This document shows, piece by piece, positions 19,822 through 28,010 of a stretch of DNA of 64,000 nt. Under the pieces are notes generated by a model. It had not been told where the DNA came from, ran no database searches, and saw nothing but the letters and a program-made list of their open reading frames with translations. Source of the DNA: Rhizobiales bacterium CCH10-E5 (GTDB lineage Bacteria; Pseudomonadota; Alphaproteobacteria; Rhizobiales; Beijerinckiaceae); the NCBI GenBank assembly GCA_001556125.1, contig LSIG01000200.1, positions 20,153-84,152 of the forward strand, written 5' to 3'. A program made the position numbers and the translations under genes. Each line of letters begins with the position of its first letter. The stretch's first letter is position 1.

Positions 19822-22008
19822 TCAGAGGAAACTCTGCGGATCGACATCGACCGCCACGCGCACCGAGCCCTTCGGCTTGCCGCAGCGGGCGAGCCAGGCG
19901 CGCAGATAGGCCTGGAGATCCACACCCCGCTCCGTCTTCACGATCAGCCGCATGCGGTGGCGCCCGCGCAGCACGGCGAGCGGCGCCTCGGCGGGGCCGA
20001 GCACGGCCACGCCCTCCGGCGCCTCGGCACAGCGCGCCAAAGCGCGCGCATGGGCCTCGGCCTCGGGCTGGCTGTTGGCCGAGACGATCAGCGCCGCCAG
20101 GCGCCCGAAGGGCGGCAGCCCCGCCGCCTCGCGCGCGGCGATCTCTGCGGCATAAAACCGCTCCGGATCGCCCGAGACCAGCGCCTTCAGCACGGGGTGG
20201 GTCGGGTCATGCGTCTGCAGCAGGGCCCGGCCGGGCTTTTCGCCGCGTCCGGCCCGGCCCGTCACCTGCCGCAGCACCTGGAAGGTGCGCTCGGCCGCGC
20301 GCGGATCGCCGGATGTCAGGCCGAGATCGGCGTCGACCACGCCGACCAGCGTCATGCCGGGGAAGTTGTGCCCCTTGGCCACGAGCTGCGTGCCGATGAC
20401 GATGTCGAATTCGCCCGAGGCGACCGCCATCAGCTCGGTCTTCAGGCGCTCGGTGCCGCCCGGGAAATCGCTCGACAGCACGATGCCGCGCGCCTGCGGA
20501 AACAGCGTCGCCACCTCCTCCGCCAGACGCTCCACGCCCGGCCCGCAGGCGGTCAGGCTCTCCTGCGCATGGCATTGCGGGCATTCATGCGGCCGGCGCT
20601 CGACATGGCCGCAGTGGTGGCAGACCAGCGCGCGCCGGAAGCGATGATCCACCAGCCAGGCCGAGCAGTTCGGGCACTGGAAGCGGTGGCCGCAGTCGCG
20701 GCACAGCGTCAGCGGCGCATAGCCGCGCCGGTTCAGGAACAGCAGGGACTGCTCGCCGGCCTCCAGATTGGCGGTCATCGCCTTCGCGAGCGTATCCGAG
20801 ATCCAGCGCCCGCGCGGCGGCTTATCCTGCCGCAGATCGACCAGGCCCAGCGTCGGAAGCGTCCGCCCGCCGAAGCGCTCGGGCAGTTTAAGATGGGTGT
20901 AGCGCCCGCGCTCCGCATTGACTCGCGTCTCGAGCGACGGCGTCGCCGAGGTCAGGATCACCGGCGCGTTCTCGATGCGCCCGCGCACCACCGCCATGTC
21001 GCGGGCGTGATAGGTGACGCCGTCCTCCTGCTTGTAGGCGGCCTCGTGTTCCTCATCGACGACGATCAGGCCGAGATCGCGATAGGGCAGGAACAGGGCC
21101 GAGCGCGCGCCCGCCACCACCTTCGCCTCGCCGCTGGCGATCGCGGCCTGCAGGCGCACGCGCCGGCGCCCGGTCACCGCCGAATGCCACAGCCCTGGCC
21201 GCACACCGAAACGCGCCTCGAACCGGTCGATGAACTGAGCCGTGAGCGCGATCTCGGGCATCAGGATCAGGCTCTGGCGCCCGAGCCGGATCGCTTCCGC
21301 CACGGCTTCGAAATAGACCTCCGTCTTGCCCGATCCGGTCACGCCCTCGAGCAGCGTCACCCCGTAGCTGGCGGCCCCGACCGAAGCGACGAGCGCCTGC
21401 GCCGCCTTGGCCTGGTCCTCCGAAAGCGCCGGCGCCGCATGGTCCGGATCAGGCATGGCCGCCACCGCCTCGCGCGGCAACGGCTCGACCGCGAAGGTCC
21501 CGGCATCGACGAGCGCATCGATCACCGCGGCACTGACCGAAGCCGCTTCCGCGAGCGCACTCTTGGCGATGAGCAGCCCGCCCTCAGCGGCTGCGATGGC
21601 GCGCATCCGCGCCGGTGTCACGCGCCCCGGTGGTGGCCCGACGAGCCGCACCCCGAGCTTCGGGCGCTCCGGCCCGTCCTCCGGCGGACGCCGCAGTGCC
21701 AGCGCCAGCACGGAGCCCTTCGGCGCCAGCGTGTACCAGGCGACCCAGTCGACCAGCTTCATCAGCGCGCCGTCAAGCGGCGGCATGTCGAGCTTGGCCG
21801 TCACGGCCTTGAGATTGCCGCCGCGCCCGGCACCACGTTCCCAGACGACCCCGACGGTCTGGCGCGGCCCGAGCGGGACCTGCACGACATCGCCGGGCGC
21901 CAGCACGAGACCGGGCGGCACAGCATAGCTATAGGCCTGGTCGAGCGCGAGCGGGATCAGCACCTCGACGGTGCCACCATCCTCCGCCCGATCCGCTTCG
22001 CCGCTCAT
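19822..22008 (-). CDS. priA: Primosomal protein N' (replication restart helicase PriA)
   Basis: 3'-to-5' DNA helicase that reloads the replisome at stalled forks (728 residues). The N-terminal DNA-binding domain begins VEVLIPLALDQAYSYAVP. The helicase core has Walker A GVTGSGKT (K228) and DEEH (starting D318). A cysteine-rich region from CRDCGHRFQCPNCS to CPQCH binds two zinc ions, and the late helicase motif TGRAGRG is present. Upstream of and co-directional with the atp operon; divergent from a small exported protein gene at 22112. Confidence 0.96.
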   Translation of the reverse strand: MSGEADRAEDGGTVEVLIPLALDQAYSYAVPPGLVLAPGDVVQVPLGPRQTVGVVWERGAGRGGNLKAVTAKLDMPPLDGALMKLVDWVAWYTLAPKGSVLALALRRPPEDGPERPKLGVRLVGPPPGRVTPARMRAIAAAEGGLLIAKSALAEAASVSAAVIDALVDAGTFAVEPLPREAVAAMPDPDHAAPALSEDQAKAAQALVASVGAASYGVTLLEGVTGSGKTEVYFEAVAEAIRLGRQSLILMPEIALTAQFIDRFEARFGVRPGLWHSAVTGRRRVRLQAAIASGEAKVVAGARSALFLPYRDLGLIVVDEEHEAAYKQEDGVTYHARDMAVVRGRIENAPVILTSATPSLETRVNAERGRYTHLKLPERFGGRTLPTLGLVDLRQDKPPRGRWISDTLAKAMTANLEAGEQSLLFLNRRGYAPLTLCRDCGHRFQCPNCSAWLVDHRFRRALVCHHCGHVERRPHECPQCHAQESLTACGPGVERLAEEVATLFPQARGIVLSSDFPGGTERLKTELMAVASGEFDIVIGTQLVAKGHNFPGMTLVGVVDADLGLTSGDPRAAERTFQVLRQVTGRAGRGEKPGRALLQTHDPTHPVLKALVSGDPERFYAAEIAAREAAGLPPFGRLAALIVSANSQPEAEAHARALARCAEAPEGVAVLGPAEAPLAVLRGRHRMRLIVKTERGVDLQAYLRAWLARCGKPKGSVRVAVDVDPQSFL

Positions 22009-22111
22009 CGCCCGTGCCTAGCCTCTGCCTGCCATGGCGACAACCGCCTGCCTTGCCATGGCCCCGATCGCATGATGTCTGCCGCCCTCCGGCCGCAGAT
22101 CCGAGACCGCC

Positions 22112-22453
22112 ATGCCCTTCGCCACCCGCCTCTCCGGCGCCATTCTGCTTTCCGCTGCCACCTTCGCCGCTCCGGTGCAGGCCCAGCCGACGCCTCCCGA
22201 AAACTGGCCGGCGATCAAATGCGAGCGCTACACCAAGGCCTATGCCGAGGCGCTGTCGAGGCTGGGGCGGAAAGGACTTGGCCAGGATTTTCTCGACGCC
22301 CATGAGGCCTTTCTCGCCTCCGGCTGCAGCATCAAGGGCGAGGTCTGCCCGCGCAGCGCCGAGGAACTGAATCTCGCCAACATCATGGTCGTCATGGGCA
22401 TGAACCAGGGCATGGCCAGCACCTTCATGCCCTTCGCCTGCCCGAAACGTTGA
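22112..22453 (+). CDS. Small exported four-cysteine protein of unknown function
   Basis: I do not recognise this family. The 113-residue product has a clear signal peptide ending near residue 24 (PVQA before QPTPP), so the mature protein is about 89 residues and periplasmic. It has four cysteines, C37, C72, C79 and C110, an even number compatible with two disulfides, and a mostly helical, Ala/Leu/Met-rich composition. The ATG at 22112 opens the signal peptide. It is divergent from priA and lies upstream of xerC, from which it is separated by a palindromic element (copy C). Confidence 0.72.
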   Translation: MPFATRLSGAILLSAATFAAPVQAQPTPPENWPAIKCERYTKAYAEALSRLGRKGLGQDFLDAHEAFLASGCSIKGEVCPRSAEELNLANIMVVMGMNQGMASTFMPFACPKR

Positions 22454-22505
22454 GGTCGCCCCTTCGCCCCACGCACGTCGATTCGCACGGCGTTAAGCCC
22501 AACCC

Positions 22506-22595
22506 GTCATGCTCGCCCTTGTGGCGAGCATCCACGTCTATGGCGTAGCGCTCGACGACGAAGACGTGGATGGTCGGGACAGGCCCGACCATGAC
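22506..22595. repeat. Composite palindromic intergenic element, copy C
   Basis: Hairpin ATGCTCGCC (22509-22517) / GGCGAGCAT (22523-22531); central arms CCACGTCT (22532-22539) / AGACGTGG (22562-22569); hairpin ATGGTCGGG (22570-22578) / CCCGACCAT (22584-22592). It is bounded by GTC and GAC, and its right edge touches the xerC ribosome binding site (GGGAG at 22596-22600). Confidence 0.88.
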
Positions 22596-22609
22596 GGGAG
22601 CGACGCGAC

Positions 22610-23536
22610 GTGACCGATTTCGACACCCTCGCCCGCGCCTGGCTCGATCATCTCGCCCATGAGCGCCGGCTTTCGCCGAAGACGCTGGAGGCCTATTCGC
22701 GCGATCTGCGCCAGTTCGCGGCTTTTCTCACCGAGCATCTCGGCGGCGCCCCGAGCGTCGCCGACATCGCCGCTCTGAAGCCGGCCGATCTGCGCGCCTT
22801 TTTGGGCCGGCGCCGGCGCGAGGAGGTCGGCAACCGCACGCTGATGCGCCAGCTCGCGGCGCTGCGCTCCTTCGCCCGCTTCGGCGAGCGGACGGGGAGG
22901 CTCACCGCCGCCGCCTTCGCCGCGACACGCGGCCCGCGCATCGGCAAGGCCCTGCCCCGCCCCCTGGAGGCCCGCGCCGCGCGCGCCGTCACCAAAACCC
23001 AGACGCGGGCCGGCGACATCCGCGATCCCTGGATCCTCGCCCGCGACGCCGCCGTTCTCTCGCTGCTCTATGGCTGCGGCCTGCGCATCTCGGAGGCGCT
23101 GTCCCTGGCCCGCGCTCAGGCCCCGGCCCGTGCGGGCGATACGCTCACCGTCATCGGCAAGGGCAGCAAGACCCGCATGGTTCCGGTCCTGCCGGTGGTC
23201 GTCGAGTCCATCGCCGCCTATCTCGCGCTCTGTCCGTGGACTCTGCCGCCGCAGGGCCCGCTCTTCGTCGGCGCCAAGGGCGGCCCCCTCTCCCCGCGCA
23301 TCATCCAGCTGGCGGTGGAGAGCTTGCGCGGTGCACTCGGCCTGCCGGATTCCGCGACACCGCACGCGCTGCGGCATTCCTTCGCCACCCACCTGCTCAG
23401 CCGCGGCGGCGACCTGCGCGCCATCCAGGAACTGCTCGGCCACGCCTCGCTCTCGACGACGCAGATCTACACCCGCATCGATTCAGCCCGGCTGATGGCG
23501 GCCTATGACGCCGCTCATCCGCAGGCGGGGCGTTGA
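22610..23536 (+). CDS. xerC: Tyrosine recombinase XerC
   Basis: Site-specific recombinase that, with XerD, resolves chromosome dimers at dif (308 residues). The N-terminal core-binding SAM-like domain covers about residues 1-95. The catalytic set is complete: R159, K184, H252, R255, H278 and nucleophile Y287. The chromosomal XerC-type ending after the catalytic tyrosine argues against a phage integrase. It begins with GTG at 22610, with GGGAG nine bases upstream. It follows palindromic element C in the same direction as the small exported protein gene. Confidence 0.9.
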   Translation: MTDFDTLARAWLDHLAHERRLSPKTLEAYSRDLRQFAAFLTEHLGGAPSVADIAALKPADLRAFLGRRRREEVGNRTLMRQLAALRSFARFGERTGRLTAAAFAATRGPRIGKALPRPLEARAARAVTKTQTRAGDIRDPWILARDAAVLSLLYGCGLRISEALSLARAQAPARAGDTLTVIGKGSKTRMVPVLPVVVESIAAYLALCPWTLPPQGPLFVGAKGGPLSPRIIQLAVESLRGALGLPDSATPHALRHSFATHLLSRGGDLRAIQELLGHASLSTTQIYTRIDSARLMAAYDAAHPQAGR

Positions 23537-23604
23537 CCCCCTTCCGCTCCCCTTGGCTGCCGTTTCGGCATAAGACGCTGCGCCACGGCATTGGGGGATG
23601 ATTC

Positions 23605-24165
23605 GTGTCTGCTCACATCGAGCCGCCCGAGGGCGGCAACAAGAAGATCGCACTGCTCATCGCAGTGCTGGCGCTGCTGCTCTCACTGTCGGAAATCGGC
23701 GGCAAGCAGGCCGAGAACGAGGCCATCGCCAAGAACATCGACGCCTCGAATCTCTGGTCCTTCTTCCAGGCCAAGACCATCCGCGGCACCACCGTCAGGA
23801 CCGCCGCCGAGGCGATGGAGATCGATCTGGCCGGCACCACCGACGCCGCCACGCGCGAGCGGCTGCAGAAGCGCATCGACAGCTGGAAGGCGACGGTCGC
23901 GCGGTACGAATCCGAGCCGGAGACGCAGGAGGGCCGCAAGGAGCTGATGGCCCGCGCCAAGGCGACCGAGCAGATCCGCGACGACCAGAAGGCCCGCAGC
24001 GAGAATTTCGAGATCGCCTCGGGCCTGCTGCAGATCGGCATCGTCGTCGCCTCGGCCTCGATCATCACCGGCGTCGGCGTCCTCGCCTATGCCGCGGGCG
24101 GCCTCGGCGCGCTCTCACTGGTCTTCATGGGGCTGGCGCTTGTCGCCCCGCGCCTGCTGTTCTGA
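23605..24165 (+). CDS. DUF4337 family membrane protein
   Basis: Predicted inner-membrane protein of 186 residues matching the DUF4337 pattern. One hydrophobic helix lies near residues 13-30, then a Lys/Glu/Ala-rich soluble helical region that includes NLWSFFQAKTIRGT, and two hydrophobic helices fill the last 50 residues. The function of the family is unknown. It begins with GTG at 23605 after GGGGGA. Its TGA and the stop of the convergent amidase gene abut with no gap, together forming TGATCA at 24163-24168. Confidence 0.78.
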   Translation: MSAHIEPPEGGNKKIALLIAVLALLLSLSEIGGKQAENEAIAKNIDASNLWSFFQAKTIRGTTVRTAAEAMEIDLAGTTDAATRERLQKRIDSWKATVARYESEPETQEGRKELMARAKATEQIRDDQKARSENFEIASGLLQIGIVVASASIITGVGVLAYAAGGLGALSLVFMGLALVAPRLLF

Positions 24166-25554
24166 TCAGGCCTCCGCGCCGGGATAAGCCGGCAGCGGCG
24201 GGCGAAGCCTCTCCCAGGCGCGCGCCAGCCGCAGCACGCCGAGATCGTCGAAGCGCCGACCGGTGATCTGCAGCCCGATCGGCAGTCCGTCCGCCGTCAT
24301 CGCCGCGGGCACGGCGATCGAGGGCTGGTCGGACATATTGGCGGGCAGGGTGAAGACGATGTGCTCGAAGGGCCGGTCCGGATCATGGATCGGCGAAGCG
24401 AGCTCCGCCGCATAGCTCGGCACCGGCGCGACCGGCGACAGCACGAAATCGAAGGGCGCGCTCTGCTTCAGGGCCGCGTCCTTGATCGCCAGCATCTGGC
24501 TCATCCCGCGATAGACGCGCTCGCCCGAGAGCCCGTCGCCCCGCTTCGCCCAGGCAAAGATATAGGGCAGCACCTGCGCCTGCTTGTCCGGCGAGAGCGC
24601 GCCGATATCGGCCCAGGCGCGCTGGCTCCAGAAATCGTCGAGCCCGTCCAGCATCGTTCGCGTCAGGAAGGCCGGCGCCTCCTCGACGATCGCACCCGCC
24701 GCCGCGAAGGCGCGGCCAGCCGCCTCGATCGCGGCCCTCGTCTCCGGCTCGACGGGAATGCCGATGCCCGGATCGAGCTGCAGGCCGAGTCGCAGTCCCT
24801 TCACGTCGATGTCGAGCGACAGCCAGTCGATCTCCTGCGGCGGCAGGCTCATGCCGTCGCGTGCGTCGGGCTTCGAGATCTCGCGCATCATCAGCGCAGC
24901 ATCAGCGACCGTGCGCGTCATCGGTCCGGCGACGCGGCCGTAATAGCTCGGGTCGATCGGCACGCGGCCGAAGCTCGGCTTCAGCCCGACCAGCCCGCAC
25001 CAGCCGGCCGGCAGCCGGATCGAGCCGCCGATATCGGTCCCGACATGCAACGGCCCGTAGCCGGCTGCGCCCGCCGACCCGGCTCCGGCCGAAGACCCGC
25101 CCGGATTCTTCGTCACATCCCACGGGTTGCGGGCGAGTTCGTGGAAGCTCGACAGGCCCGAGGACAGCATCCCGTAATCGGGCATCGTCGTCTTCGCGAG
25201 CAGCACGAAGCCGGCCTCCGCCAGCCGCGCCGCGACCGGGGCGTCCTCCGGCATCGGCGCCAGATCGCGCGCGGCGGTGCCGATGGGCATCGGCGTGCCC
25301 TTGGTGGCGATGTTCTCCTTGATCGTACCGGGCACGCCATCGAGCGGCAGCGGCTCGCCCTTCATCCAGCGCGCCTCGGACGCCTTCGCCGCCCGCAGGG
25401 CCGCCTCGGGATCATAGGCATAGAGCGCCTTGATCCGCGGCTCCCACTGCGCGATCCGCGCGATCACGGCCTCCAGCACCTCGACGGGAGAGAGGCTAAG
25501 GGCGCGGTAGGCGTCGAGCAGCTCGACGGCACTGAGATCGGCGGGGTTCGGCAT
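24166..25554 (-). CDS. Amidase (amidase signature family)
   Basis: Cytoplasmic amide hydrolase of 462 residues. The amidase-signature Ser-cisSer-Lys triad is intact: K79 in GTIKEN, cis-S154 in the PGGSSAG loop and nucleophile S178 in TDIGGSIR. It resembles GatA and other amidases, but there are no gatB or gatC genes next to it, so a catabolic or nitrilase-pathway amidase is more likely than transamidosome GatA. It is transcribed in the same direction as the GntR gene that lies 139 bases upstream; whether they are co-transcribed is unclear. Substrate unknown. Confidence 0.86.
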   Translation of the reverse strand: MPNPADLSAVELLDAYRALSLSPVEVLEAVIARIAQWEPRIKALYAYDPEAALRAAKASEARWMKGEPLPLDGVPGTIKENIATKGTPMPIGTAARDLAPMPEDAPVAARLAEAGFVLLAKTTMPDYGMLSSGLSSFHELARNPWDVTKNPGGSSAGAGSAGAAGYGPLHVGTDIGGSIRLPAGWCGLVGLKPSFGRVPIDPSYYGRVAGPMTRTVADAALMMREISKPDARDGMSLPPQEIDWLSLDIDVKGLRLGLQLDPGIGIPVEPETRAAIEAAGRAFAAAGAIVEEAPAFLTRTMLDGLDDFWSQRAWADIGALSPDKQAQVLPYIFAWAKRGDGLSGERVYRGMSQMLAIKDAALKQSAPFDFVLSPVAPVPSYAAELASPIHDPDRPFEHIVFTLPANMSDQPSIAVPAAMTADGLPIGLQITGRRFDDLGVLRLARAWERLRPPLPAYPGAEA

Positions 25555-25693
25555 GGCGCAGGCTCCGGTCGGCTAAGGCGGCGGCTCGCCTCGTCCATGA
25601 CACGAGCCGCGAAGGAGCGGCAGGTGGCATGGGGCGCCTCCCCCAGACCCGTGCCGCATCGCGACCAAGCAAGCACCGCGCCGCGGCGACGCG

Positions 25694-26428
25694 TCAGGCG
25701 AAGTAGTCGGGGTGCTCCGCCTTCAGATGCACCAGGTCCGGCAGCAGCGTGCCCAGATGCTTGCGCATCGCCGCAACCGCTGCCGGTGCGTCCTTCCTGC
25801 GGACGGCATCGACGATGGAGAGATGCTCGCGGATCACCATGGCCATGCGCCCCGGCACCGGCAGCGTCATGCGGCGGCAGCGGTCGATCTGGCTCTTGGC
25901 GGCATGAGCGATCTTCCAGATTCCGGGATAGCCGGCAACCATCGCCAGGGCCTCATGGAAATCCTCGTCGGCGATATGGAAGCTCTCCTGCTCACCCGCT
26001 TCGAACGCCTCGTGCTGCCGGGCGATCGCGGCGTCCAGCAGGCCGATGGCGTCCGTCGTCGCGATGCGAGCCACGAGATCGACCGTCGCGCATTCGAGCG
26101 CCTGGCGGATGAAGACTGCCTCGGGGATCGCCTCGGTCGGGATCCGCGCGACGAAGGTGCCCGCCTGCGGGAAGATCTCGACGAGCCCCTCCTCCTTGAG
26201 CCGGATCAGCGCCTCGCGCACCGGCGTCCGACTGGTGCCGAACCGGGCGGTCAGCTCCTTCTCGATCAAGGCCGAGCCAGGGACGGCTTCCATCGAAAGG
26301 ATGGCGCGCCGCAGCTCGTCCTGGACCAGAGAGGCGGCGGTCGCGCGCCCGGTCGGGACACCGCCGAGAGGCTGCCGCCGTCGCTCGCGCCGGGGGGCGT
26401 CCTCGCTCCGGATGGTGATCTGCGCCAT
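25694..26428 (-). CDS. GntR-family regulator, FadR/FCD subgroup, probable uronate-operon repressor
   Basis: Transcription factor with an N-terminal winged HTH (about residues 25-85, including RFGTSRTPVREALIRLKEEGLVE) and a C-terminal FCD effector domain (about 95-225) with the Asp/His positions that hold a metal in this group (DEDFHEAL, REHLSIVD, RKHLG). The frame is open to 26527, but only through a TTG. ATG 26428 is favoured over ATG 26434 because GAGG is then seven bases away. It is divergent from uxaC, and the shared region holds a palindrome at 26528-26541, so autoregulation and control of the uronate operon are likely by analogy with ExuR/UxuR. Confidence 0.82.
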   Translation of the reverse strand: MAQITIRSEDAPRRERRRQPLGGVPTGRATAASLVQDELRRAILSMEAVPGSALIEKELTARFGTSRTPVREALIRLKEEGLVEIFPQAGTFVARIPTEAIPEAVFIRQALECATVDLVARIATTDAIGLLDAAIARQHEAFEAGEQESFHIADEDFHEALAMVAGYPGIWKIAHAAKSQIDRCRRMTLPVPGRMAMVIREHLSIVDAVRRKDAPAAVAAMRKHLGTLLPDLVHLKAEHPDYFA

Positions 26429-26527
26429 CGCCATGCCTCGCTGCGCGCCGCATCCCGGGGCTCTCGGCCGGGACGGGAAGCCGTTCTTTCCGCCTCGTCC
26501 GGCAGATAGCACGGTCGCCTCTGACAA

Positions 26528-26541
26528 ACTAGTATATTAGT
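26528..26541. promoter_or_regulatory. Putative GntR operator
   Basis: ACTAGTATATTAGT is a 14-bp near-palindrome (12 of 14 positions symmetric) in an AT-rich patch that stands out from the GC-rich surroundings. An overlapping AGTATATT direct repeat extends it to 26546. It sits just upstream of the predicted -35 element of uxaC and upstream of the divergent GntR gene. Confidence 0.55.
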
Positions 26542-26544
26542 ATA

Positions 26545-26574
26545 TTGACCGAACGCGACCCCCGCGACTATGGT
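26545..26574 (+). promoter_or_regulatory. Putative uxaC operon promoter
   Basis: TTGACC (26545-26550) and TATGGT (26569-26574) are spaced by 18 bases, 33 bases before the uxaC ATG. The -35 element lies three bases from the palindromic operator. Confidence 0.45.
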
Positions 26575-26606
26575 CGGCCGCTGAGCCTCGACGAGCGCCG
26601 GATCCC

Positions 26607-28010
26607 ATGTTGCTGCACGATGATCGCCTGTTTCCTGCCGACCCGGTCACGCGAGGCATCGCGCGGCGGCTCTATGCGACCATCCGCGGCCTGCCGATCA
26701 TCTCGCCGCATGGCCATACCGACCCGCGCTGGTTCGCCGAGGACCAGCCCTTCGCCGACCCCGCCACGCTACTGGTGAAGCCGGACCACTACATCTTCCG
26801 GATGCTCTATTCTCAGGGCGTGCCGCTGGAGAAACTCGGCATCCCGCGCAAGGACGGAACGAAGGTCGAGAGCGACCCGCGCGCGATCTGGAAGCTCTTC
26901 GCCAGCCATTGGCATCTGTTCCGCGGCACGCCGAGCCGGCTCTGGTTCGAGCACGCGCTCTCCAGCGTCTTCGGCATCAACGAGCGCCTGTCGAGCGACA
27001 ATGCCGACCGCCTCTATGACCGCATCGCCGAGAAGCTGCAGGAGCCCGATTACCGCCCGCGCGCCCTGTTCGAGCGCTTCAAGATCGAGGCGATCTCGAC
27101 CACGGAAGGTGCGCTCGACGATCTGAAGTGGCACGACATGATCAGGGCCTCGGGCTGGGGCGGCAAGGTCGTCACGGCCTACCGGCCCGACAGCGTCTTG
27201 GACCCGGAGTTCGAAGGGTTCGCGGCCAATCTCGAGCAGTTCGGCGCCCTGACCGGCGAGGACGTGATGAGCTGGAGCGGCTATCTCGCCGCCCACCGCC
27301 AGCGCCGCGACTATTTCCGTGAACGCGGCGCGACCTCCTCCGATCACGGCCACGCCACCGCCCGCACCGCCAACCTCTCCAAGGCCGACGCCGAGGCGCT
27401 CTTCGCCAAGGTCGTCGCCGGCAAGGTCTCGGCCGAGGAAGCCGATCTCTTCCGCGGCCAGATGCTGACCGAAATGGCGAAGATGAGCCTCGATGACGGG
27501 CTCGTCCTGCAGATCCATCCCGGCTCCTCGCGCAACCACAACCCGCGCCTGTTCGAGCGCTTCGGCCGCGATATGGGCGCCGATATCCCCGTGCGGATGG
27601 AATACGTCGCCGCGCTGAAGCCGCTGCTCGATGCAGTGGGCAACGAGCCGAACCTCACCGTCATCGCCTTCACCCTCGACGAGACCACCTATTCGCGAGA
27701 ACTCGCGCCGCTGGCCGGTCACTACCCGGCGCTGAAGCTCGGACCGGGCTGGTGGTTCCTCGATGCGCCCGAGGCGATGCTGCGCTTCCGCGAACTGACG
27801 ACGGAGACGGCCGGCTTCTACAACACGGTCGGCTTCAACGACGACACCCGCGCCTATCTCTCGATCCCCGCGCGCCATGACGTCGCCCGCCGCTGCGACT
27901 GCGCCTATCTCGCCAAGCTCGTCGCCGAGCACCGCCTCGACGAGGACGAGGCGGCGGAGGTCGCCCATGACCTCGCCTACCGTCTGGCCAAGGAGGCCTA
28001 CCGCCTGTGA
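26607..28010 (+). CDS. uxaC: Uronate (glucuronate/galacturonate) isomerase
   Basis: Converts D-glucuronate to D-fructuronate and D-galacturonate to D-tagaturonate, the first step of hexuronate breakdown. The 467-residue protein has family length, with the amidohydrolase-like metal motif H35-G-H37 in SPHGHTDPRWF, the HPGSSRNHN region, and GPGWWFLDAPEAMLRF plus GFNDDTRAYLSIPARHDVARR near the end, all typical of UxaC. First gene of the operon, 61 bases after the divergent promoter's -35 start. Its TGA overlaps the kduI GTG (GTGA). Confidence 0.95.
   Translation: MLLHDDRLFPADPVTRGIARRLYATIRGLPIISPHGHTDPRWFAEDQPFADPATLLVKPDHYIFRMLYSQGVPLEKLGIPRKDGTKVESDPRAIWKLFASHWHLFRGTPSRLWFEHALSSVFGINERLSSDNADRLYDRIAEKLQEPDYRPRALFERFKIEAISTTEGALDDLKWHDMIRASGWGGKVVTAYRPDSVLDPEFEGFAANLEQFGALTGEDVMSWSGYLAAHRQRRDYFRERGATSSDHGHATARTANLSKADAEALFAKVVAGKVSAEEADLFRGQMLTEMAKMSLDDGLVLQIHPGSSRNHNPRLFERFGRDMGADIPVRMEYVAALKPLLDAVGNEPNLTVIAFTLDETTYSRELAPLAGHYPALKLGPGWWFLDAPEAMLRFRELTTETAGFYNTVGFNDDTRAYLSIPARHDVARRCDCAYLAKLVAEHRLDEDEAAEVAHDLAYRLAKEAYRL

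Noticed and set aside
22610..23536. Phage or integron integrase as sign of a mobile element
   Set aside because: The recombinase has chromosomal XerC features and housekeeping neighbours (priA, atp); no att-like repeats or cargo genes are present.
24166..25554. GatA subunit of the Asp-tRNA(Asn)/Glu-tRNA(Gln) amidotransferase
   Set aside because: The catalytic triad alone does not discriminate, and gatB and gatC are absent from the neighbourhood; general amidase is the safer call.
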